Below, in pieces: positions 3,690 through 8,210 of a stretch of DNA of 8,210 nucleotides (position 1 is the stretch's first letter; each line of letters opens with the position of its first letter). This stretch comes from a bacterium (GTDB taxonomy: Bacteria; Bacillota; Clostridia; Oscillospirales; Acutalibacteraceae), in NCBI GenBank assembly GCA_020625635.1, contig JAHLBL010000066.1, forward strand, positions 1 through 8,210, given 5' to 3'. The translations under genes were made by a program, and so were the position numbers. The notes under the pieces were generated by a model. The model had not been told where the DNA came from. It saw nothing but the letters and a program-made list of their open reading frames with translations, and ran no database searches.

Positions 3690-6311
3690 TCAGCTAAGCA
3701 CCGCCCAGTTGACCGCGCAGGCTTCCTTTGTTATTCCGTCTTTGTTTGTGTAATCGGCATAGTAGACCTTGCCGCCCTTTTTGACATAGAACTTTACCGC
3801 AACGGCGCTGTCGCCGATATTATCTACCGCGAGCGTTACGTACTTATAATCGGTATCGCTCGAATACTTTCCGTACGTGCCGCTGACCGTGTTGGAGGTT
3901 CCCTTACAGTTATAAATATTCTGCGCCGAAGCGTAGGTCACGCCGCTGAGCTTGCCCGCGGCTTCGTCCACGGTATCACCCTTGGCGGCAATAAAACCGT
4001 ACTCGTCAGCGTCCTGAGCGACCTTGCTGTCAAGCACCGCTACAAATCGGATATCGCGGTTGTTGTCCCTCTTCTGAACTCCGAGGAGCTGAAGCTTTCT
4101 GAAGCTGAAGCCAATTTCAAACGGCGCTTTATCCTGTTCGTCGCGCGAGAACCAGCTGTCCAGATTAACGTCAACACTGTCGTCTGTAGTGTAAATCTTC
4201 TTCATCGTGATGTTGTAGCTGAGCTCATCGTCGGACGGATAAGGAGAGGCTACAGTCAGTTTCTGTACGCCTGACTTCGTGTTATCGAAGCCGCTCACCA
4301 TATCGGCGGTAACGGGATAATGTTCATCAGTGCCGTCCATCCAGTAATACCAGATATAAAGGTCGGTAACGTCGAGCTCATCACAGACATTGTAGGTCTT
4401 CTTTACATTTCCTTCTCCGAGGTTCACCGAAAGCTCCGAGGCGGAAACTCCGTATAAATTGAGATAGTCCATTGTCAGCGCGTGTCCGTACTCGCCGTCG
4501 CCCGAATACTCAGCCCACACACGATTGTTACCTGCGGTGAGCGCGGGAACATCACAGGTGTACTCGCCGTTTACTACAGGCACGGTATACGAAACCGCTC
4601 CCTCGGCGTCGTTGGCGCCGCTCGAGAACGTGACCGTCACGGTACCGCCGACATCGAGAACGCTGTCGTTTTCCATAACAGAGCCGCTGACGGTAAACGC
4701 CTTGCCGACATAACCCTTTGTATCGGAAAAGTCAATACCGACAGTGACGCTCTTCTGCATTTCATATTTCGCTCTCAGAACAACGCTGCCCTGAGTCATT
4801 GTAAATTTATTGTCAGCGACATCGGCGCTGCCGCTCTCGACAACCCAGCCCGAGAAGTACATCCCGTCGGAGGCAGGATCGGGAGTGAGAGTGACCGTAT
4901 CCCCCGCCTTAGCGTAGCTGCGGTCGGCTGTGCCGCCCGCGACAGTCACGCGATAAAGCGTATCAAAGTCAGGTCTGAAAACGGTAAGGTCGGGCACGTA
5001 GTAGACGGGAGCCTTCCAGCCCGAGAACTCATATTTATAATCTAAACCGCCCGCTTTTGTCGGGGTTTTATCGGTGGTCGGGAGTTCGCTGCCTTCAATA
5101 TAGGTCGCTGAGTCAAGAAGCGAGCCGTCGCCGTCAAGCCACTGTGCTTTGCGAATCAAGGCGTACACAGCGTGAACCTCTGCATCCGCGTTGGGAACTG
5201 TAAAGCTGAGGTCGCCGCTTATGTCGATGTACTCCTTCACCTCGTCAAGCCCGACCTCGGGGGTGTAGGTATAGTAGAGTTCCTTCAGCCCGTAGCCCTC
5301 GTCGGGACTCGGTGTGAGCGTGACGGTTTTCCCCGCTGCGGTACCGTCGGGCGCTGAATAGCCGAGAGTGCCGTGCTCCGCGGTACAGTTAATGTCGTAG
5401 CTGTCCTTATAAAATGTGAGATAAACCGTAACGGGCTCTTCGGGCATCAAAAACATTTTGTCGGAATCGTCGTCGCTTTCTATCTTTGTACATAAAAGTG
5501 TATTGCCGGAATCCGAGACAACTCTGATTCTTCCTGTGTTGTTATGGCTTGAATCAGCAGTTGTTTTGATGCAGACGATTTTATCATACACCTGTGAGGT
5601 AATCTGCGCACCCTGACCAATCATAATGAATTCATATGCTGCCGCGCTGCCGCCCGAGGTTACAAAACGTATGTCGTACAGCTTATCAAAATCAACGTAT
5701 ACCGTAACATCATAATCGGGCATTGAAAAAGGTCTATACGTTGTAATATTGATTTTTCCGCCCTGAGGGGTGTAATAGTATCCGTAACCGTTATTGCTGT
5801 AGCCCTCGTCGGGCTCGACTTTGCTGAGCAGGATTTCATCGCCGCTTTTCGCCGTGAACATTCCTTTGTAACTGCCCATACCATTGCGCTTCAATTCAGC
5901 GCTGCCGCCTTCGGAGCAGCTGAGAGTAACGGTATGATAACCCGAGGCGTTATCGACCTTAAACGAGGAATGAACATTAACACTGCAATAGGGCATTGAA
6001 AATTCATATATATAGCCGTCCTCAAAGGTACCTGTTTTACGGGAGCTGACAACCTCGTCGGTGTCCGTCCTTGTAACGGTAAACGAATCAATCAGACATC
6101 CTTCGTTTGGAAAGACAAATATTTTTACTATTGAACCGCCGTCAGCTATAGTGGTGTTATAGGACGTCCTCGCCCAGCCGAGGTACTCGTTGTTGTAGCT
6201 GAATGTGATAAAATAGGCGTTCCCCGCCGACACGCTCACAATAGGAACCGTGCTCAATATCAGACATAGTGTCAGTGCGATTGTCAGGAATTTGCCGATG
6301 GTTTTTTTCAT
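3690..6311 (-). CDS. Large secreted protein of InlB-like and Ig-like beta domains
   Basis: This 873-aa protein is probably secreted and acts in adhesion or surface binding; no catalytic motif is seen. Residues 1-29 are a signal peptide ending VSVSA. About 35-388 hold four related beta modules of roughly 85-95 residues; the first three end in F-x-M-P-x-x-x-V-x-V (near residues 104, 195 and 287) and the fourth in F-T-V-P (about 370). Residues 389-450 resemble a Listeria-Bacteroides InlB repeat (W-L-D-G-D-G, later F-S-G-W). Residues 453-517 look like a divergent InlB repeat (G-G-T-A-D, AKAGDTVTLTPDP, F-S-G-W). About 521-612 is Ig-like (EYSGDGEYGHA), and 629-705 fits a Big_3 Ig domain (MVSGFDNTKSGVQKLTV). 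Residues 735-873 form a C-terminal domain (GVQKRDNNRDIRFVAVLD to CAVNWAVLS) that I associate with Ruminococcus secreted proteins. No LPXTG, dockerin or transmembrane anchor. AGGAGG (6319-6324) lies 7 bases before the ATG. Confidence 0.88.
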   Translation of the reverse strand: MKKTIGKFLTIALTLCLILSTVPIVSVSAGNAYFITFSYNNEYLGWARTSYNTTIADGGSIVKIFVFPNEGCLIDSFTVTRTDTDEVVSSRKTGTFEDGYIYEFSMPYCSVNVHSSFKVDNASGYHTVTLSCSEGGSAELKRNGMGSYKGMFTAKSGDEILLSKVEPDEGYSNNGYGYYYTPQGGKINITTYRPFSMPDYDVTVYVDFDKLYDIRFVTSGGSAAAYEFIMIGQGAQITSQVYDKIVCIKTTADSSHNNTGRIRVVSDSGNTLLCTKIESDDDSDKMFLMPEEPVTVYLTFYKDSYDINCTAEHGTLGYSAPDGTAAGKTVTLTPSPDEGYGLKELYYTYTPEVGLDEVKEYIDISGDLSFTVPNADAEVHAVYALIRKAQWLDGDGSLLDSATYIEGSELPTTDKTPTKAGGLDYKYEFSGWKAPVYYVPDLTVFRPDFDTLYRVTVAGGTADRSYAKAGDTVTLTPDPASDGMYFSGWVVESGSADVADNKFTMTQGSVVLRAKYEMQKSVTVGIDFSDTKGYVGKAFTVSGSVMENDSVLDVGGTVTVTFSSGANDAEGAVSYTVPVVNGEYTCDVPALTAGNNRVWAEYSGDGEYGHALTMDYLNLYGVSASELSVNLGEGNVKKTYNVCDELDVTDLYIWYYWMDGTDEHYPVTADMVSGFDNTKSGVQKLTVASPYPSDDELSYNITMKKIYTTDDSVDVNLDSWFSRDEQDKAPFEIGFSFRKLQLLGVQKRDNNRDIRFVAVLDSKVAQDADEYGFIAAKGDTVDEAAGKLSGVTYASAQNIYNCKGTSNTVSGTYGKYSSDTDYKYVTLAVDNIGDSAVAVKFYVKKGGKVYYADYTNKDGITKEACAVNWAVLS

Positions 6312-6346
6312 AATTCCGCCTCCTCTTTCGTGGATTTTTCATATAT

Positions 6347-6376
6347 ATTGTACAATAATCACGACTGAAAAGTCAA
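6347..6376 (-). promoter_or_regulatory. Sigma-A promoter of the 873-aa gene
   Basis: On the - strand TTGACT (complement of 6371-6376), an 18-base spacer and TACAAT (complement of 6347-6352) precede the gene. The start would be near 6340, giving a leader of about 30 bases. The 85-base gap to the upstream 361-aa gene has no convincing terminator, so some read-through into this unit is possible. Confidence 0.75.
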
Positions 6377-6396
6377 CACTTTTTCGGGTTCGCGGA

Positions 6397-7482
6397 CTAA
6401 TCAGTCGCCGAAGCCATTATCACGACAAAACGGTCGAGTCTTTTGTCGTAGACCGTCAGGCACAGCGTGCCCCACCACTCGTGTCCGTCGTCAAAGTATT
6501 CCGACCAGTCCGTGTCCCACTCGTAAACCTCGAGGCTGTCCGTTCCTTCGGGAAAAAGCGCGGCATTGACGCGTACAAAATCCTTGCCTGTTACGCCGTT
6601 TCTGTGAGGCGGATACAGAAAAGCCCGTCTGTAATTAAGCTTTCCTTTCGGATAGTCCGACGAGAACATATCATCCGCGGCAGCAGCCCTGCCTTCCGCC
6701 TTGTCGGGATTGCCCTCCCATCCCCTGCCGATTACGCCGTAAGCGGCTTTCAGAGCCCTGCGGTGCGATTCACAGCCGCAGTAACGTTCACTGTCAACGA
6801 TGCAGTAATCGACCGCAAGCCCCTGATACTCAGCCAGAAGCTTATTAAGGGAATCGTCGTTCGTTTCCAACTTTTTTTCGTACACGTCGGTCAGGCGGTC
6901 ATAGTCCTCCTCTGTGAGCTGTCCGTTCAGAAGCGCAAGTCTCAGATATCGACTGTACTGCAGGTCGTTTAACACGTAATACGCGCCCGCGGAGCCCGTG
7001 GCGGCGCCGAGGCTGTACTCCTCAAACTGCTCAAGTATATAGCGTCCCTGAGCGTCCACGCCTACCGCGCTGAAGACGCGGTTCTTCCCGCCGACCTCGA
7101 CCGTAAAAAGCTCGCGATAGCCGTCGGGCTTTGAGTCGAGGTGATCAGGCTGTCTTTCCCGGCTACGCTCAAGCTTCGCCGCTTCTTTCGTTTCCTGCGC
7201 GTATGTTTCGCGCTCAGACTGCGGAATATCTCCCGAGAGCGTATCGCGGACGATGGCGTCAACAAACGCCTTGCGGCTGCCGTAGCCGTAAGGAATGGAA
7301 ACTATTGTGTACCATCGCCCGGGATAGTCCCAACTCTTCTGAAAATAGTCCTCTACGGGATGGCAGTCTTTTACCTCCGTAACGTTCGGGCGTGTTTTCC
7401 GAACAATTTCGAGAGCTTCCCTGTGAATCTCTTCCCGAAGCTCAGCCGCGAGTTTCAGATTCTGTTCGCTGTATTCTGACAT
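6397..7482 (-). CDS. 361-aa soluble protein of unknown function
   Basis: I do not recognise this protein. It has no signal peptide or membrane segment and is rich in charged residues, so it is probably cytoplasmic. Residues 1-30 look helical (EQNLKLAAELREEIHREALE). About 42-80 is aromatic-rich (WDYPGRWYTIVSIPYGYGSRK). Residues 85-120 are a charged, probably disordered stretch. About 121-160 is a beta-like segment (ELFTVEVGGKNRVFSAVGVD). Residues 165-220 look helical (EEDYDRLTDVYEKKLE). A small CGC motif sits at 235-237. The C-terminal 46 residues are striking: E-W-D-T-D-W-S-E-Y-F-D-D-G-H-E-W-W-G followed by a beta strand ending VVIMASATD. The ATG at 7482 has AGAGGA about 9 bases upstream. It has its own promoter and lies 85 bases before the 873-aa gene. 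An immunity-type or intracellular sensor role is only a guess. Confidence 0.82.
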   Translation of the reverse strand: MSEYSEQNLKLAAELREEIHREALEIVRKTRPNVTEVKDCHPVEDYFQKSWDYPGRWYTIVSIPYGYGSRKAFVDAIVRDTLSGDIPQSERETYAQETKEAAKLERSRERQPDHLDSKPDGYRELFTVEVGGKNRVFSAVGVDAQGRYILEQFEEYSLGAATGSAGAYYVLNDLQYSRYLRLALLNGQLTEEDYDRLTDVYEKKLETNDDSLNKLLAEYQGLAVDYCIVDSERYCGCESHRRALKAAYGVIGRGWEGNPDKAEGRAAAADDMFSSDYPKGKLNYRRAFLYPPHRNGVTGKDFVRVNAALFPEGTDSLEVYEWDTDWSEYFDDGHEWWGTLCLTVYDKRLDRFVVIMASATD

Positions 7483-7538
7483 AACCGTGTTCCTCTTGAT
7501 GACAAAGTCTTTCGTTATTCCTGCTTGTTTGGTTTGAT

Positions 7539-7566
7539 TTTATAACATCACATCAGATAAAGTCAA
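7539..7566 (-). promoter_or_regulatory. Promoter of the 361-aa gene
   Basis: On the - strand TTGACT (complement of 7561-7566), a 16-base spacer and TATAAA (complement of 7539-7544) are preceded by TGT, an extended -10 feature. The start would fall near 7532, about 50 bases before the ATG at 7482. Confidence 0.7.
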
Positions 7567-7865
7567 GATAAAAATGTATTAGAGGCGAAACGCTCAACAT
7601 TATGTATATGCCCGATAAGCCGAATTACGTCGTCCCCGTAAAAAAATGAGCAGAACAAAAGGGGGAGGCTCAGAACGAACGAGCCTTCCCCTTGAGAAAA
7701 TTGCTGTATTGATAGTTAAAAGTGACAAGTTATAAGCAACAAGACAATGTGTTCGTTTAATGTGTTGTGTTTAAATATACAGCTTTTCACTTAATACTTA
7801 TAACTATATAATTGTCTTTGCACATAAGGGGTTGCTCTTCTGAGACAGTCCCTTGTTCTTTGTTA
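7567..7865. other. Intergenic stretch with a terminator and A/T-rich inverted repeats
   Basis: No convincing gene. It holds a strong - strand terminator (7651-7692), a 15-codon open frame without a ribosome site (7602-7649, MYMPDKPNYVVPVKK) ending at a run of seven As, and an A/T-rich inverted repeat: AGTTATAAG (7728-7736) with CTTATAACT (7797-7805), extendable by TGAC/GTCA-like flanks with a bulge. It may be decayed or simple-repeat spacer DNA. Confidence 0.45.
7651..7692 (-). terminator. Strong - strand terminator
   Basis: A 12-bp stem with one G-U pair, AGGGGGAGGCTC (7660-7671) with GAGCCTTCCCCT (7681-7692), closes a 9-base loop. On the - strand it is followed by TTTTGTTC, and further on by TTTTTTT. 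It most likely ends the transcript of the 7866-8168 frame, although it lies 174 bases past that stop. Confidence 0.75.
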
Positions 7866-8168
7866 TCAAACCAAGCTGATACCGAGGCTGTCGGTGCAGG
7901 TTGACTTATCGGAAAAGCTGATTTTGTAATCAACAACCACGCAGCCTTTCTTCGGCGCGTTCTTTTTCAGGTGAACAACGCCCTTCTTGTCTACGGAAGC
8001 GTATTTGGTATTTTTTACGCTGTAAGTGATTTTGTAGTCCTTCTTTGAGAACTTTGTGCCCTTGCTCTCGTTGTTGAGAACAATATTGTTGATAGGCGTA
8101 AACATATCTGAGAAACTTTGCTGTTTCAAGGCAACGGTAATTGCGGCAGCTGTTCTTGCGATGTTCAC
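7866..8168 (-). CDS. 100-codon Ig-like protein or remnant of a larger one
   Basis: The frame begins with GTG at 8168, preceded by GAGGAA 7 bases upstream; an in-frame TAG lies 11 codons further up, so the protein cannot extend left in this frame. The first 20 residues (NIARTAAAITVALKQQSFSD) are only weakly hydrophobic and do not make a good signal peptide. Residues about 30-95 have the look of a Big_2-type bacterial Ig fold: KDYKITYSVKNTKYASVDKKGVV, then a KKG turn and V-V-V-D-Y-K-I-S-F-S-D. Such domains normally occur inside long secreted proteins, so a free 100-aa copy without an export signal suggests either a truncated gene or a remnant. It could also be a real small protein. The terminator at 7651-7692 would end its transcript. 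Function is unknown. Confidence 0.5.
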   Translation of the reverse strand: MNIARTAAAITVALKQQSFSDMFTPINNIVLNNESKGTKFSKKDYKITYSVKNTKYASVDKKGVVHLKKNAPKKGCVVVDYKISFSDKSTCTDSLGISLV

Positions 8169-8210
8169 GATATGCTTCCTCGCCTTTGTCAGCCTTATAT
8201 CCGGCTATCT

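Noticed and set aside
3678..4274. 198-codon + strand frame opposite the 873-aa gene, plus 187 codons at 4482-5045 and 240 codons at 6250-6972
   Set aside because: All are antisense shadows of strongly supported - strand genes and lack ribosome sites and domain content.
6361..6380. CTGAAAAGT shared by the promoter regions at 2238 and 6365 as a common regulator site
   Set aside because: The motif lies at different positions relative to the two promoters and mostly reflects the shared TTGACT-like -35 box.
7718..7816. A/T-rich inverted repeats as the ends of a MITE or attachment site
   Set aside because: Only 9 bases pair perfectly, there is no target-site duplication, and there is no related copy in the window.

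Overview
The window looks like chromosomal DNA from a gut or rumen Clostridia bacterium, most likely a Ruminococcus-type member of the Oscillospiraceae. This is inferred from protein style and was not checked by any search. The pointers are AGGAGG ribosome sites, sigma-A promoters with TTGACT and TATAAT-like boxes, intrinsic terminators, and Lys-rich, Pro/Thr-rich and Ig-like secreted proteins. No tRNA, rRNA, CRISPR array, insertion sequence or phage gene was seen.

Layout, left to right. (1) The 3' end of an IscU/NifU-type Fe-S scaffold gene on the + strand (1-270). (2) Converging on it, a 565-aa secreted protein on the - strand (460-2157): a short BspA-like leucine-rich segment, two copies of a beta-rich module, three 17-residue Pro/Thr repeats and a C-terminal tail without acidic residues. 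It has its own promoter and a very good terminator. (3) A 630-base gene-poor stretch (2158-2787) with a palindrome over a promoter, a cryptic + strand element ending in a 12-bp hairpin, and a promoter followed by two terminator-like hairpins, the second only a few bases before the next gene's ribosome site. (4) A 193-aa two-pass membrane protein with a C-terminal zinc ribbon (+, 2788-3369). (5) A - strand unit: an 873-aa secreted multi-beta-domain protein (3690-6311) followed 11 bases later by a 36-aa acidic peptide gene (3568-3678), then a long hairpin. (6) A 361-aa soluble protein of unknown function (-, 6397-7482). (7) A 383-base intergenic stretch with a strong terminator and A/T-rich inverted repeats. 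(8) A 100-codon - strand reading frame with Ig-like character, possibly a gene remnant (7866-8168).

How the genes work together. The iscU end belongs to a housekeeping Fe-S assembly operon lying mostly to the left. The two large secreted proteins each have their own promoter and look like independent surface or adhesion proteins, not enzymes: no catalytic domain, dockerin, LPXTG or S-layer domain was seen in either. The points most worth a second look are the tandem-hairpin leader before the membrane/zinc-ribbon gene, the short peptide gene coupled to the 873-aa protein, and the purely cationic tail of the 565-aa protein.
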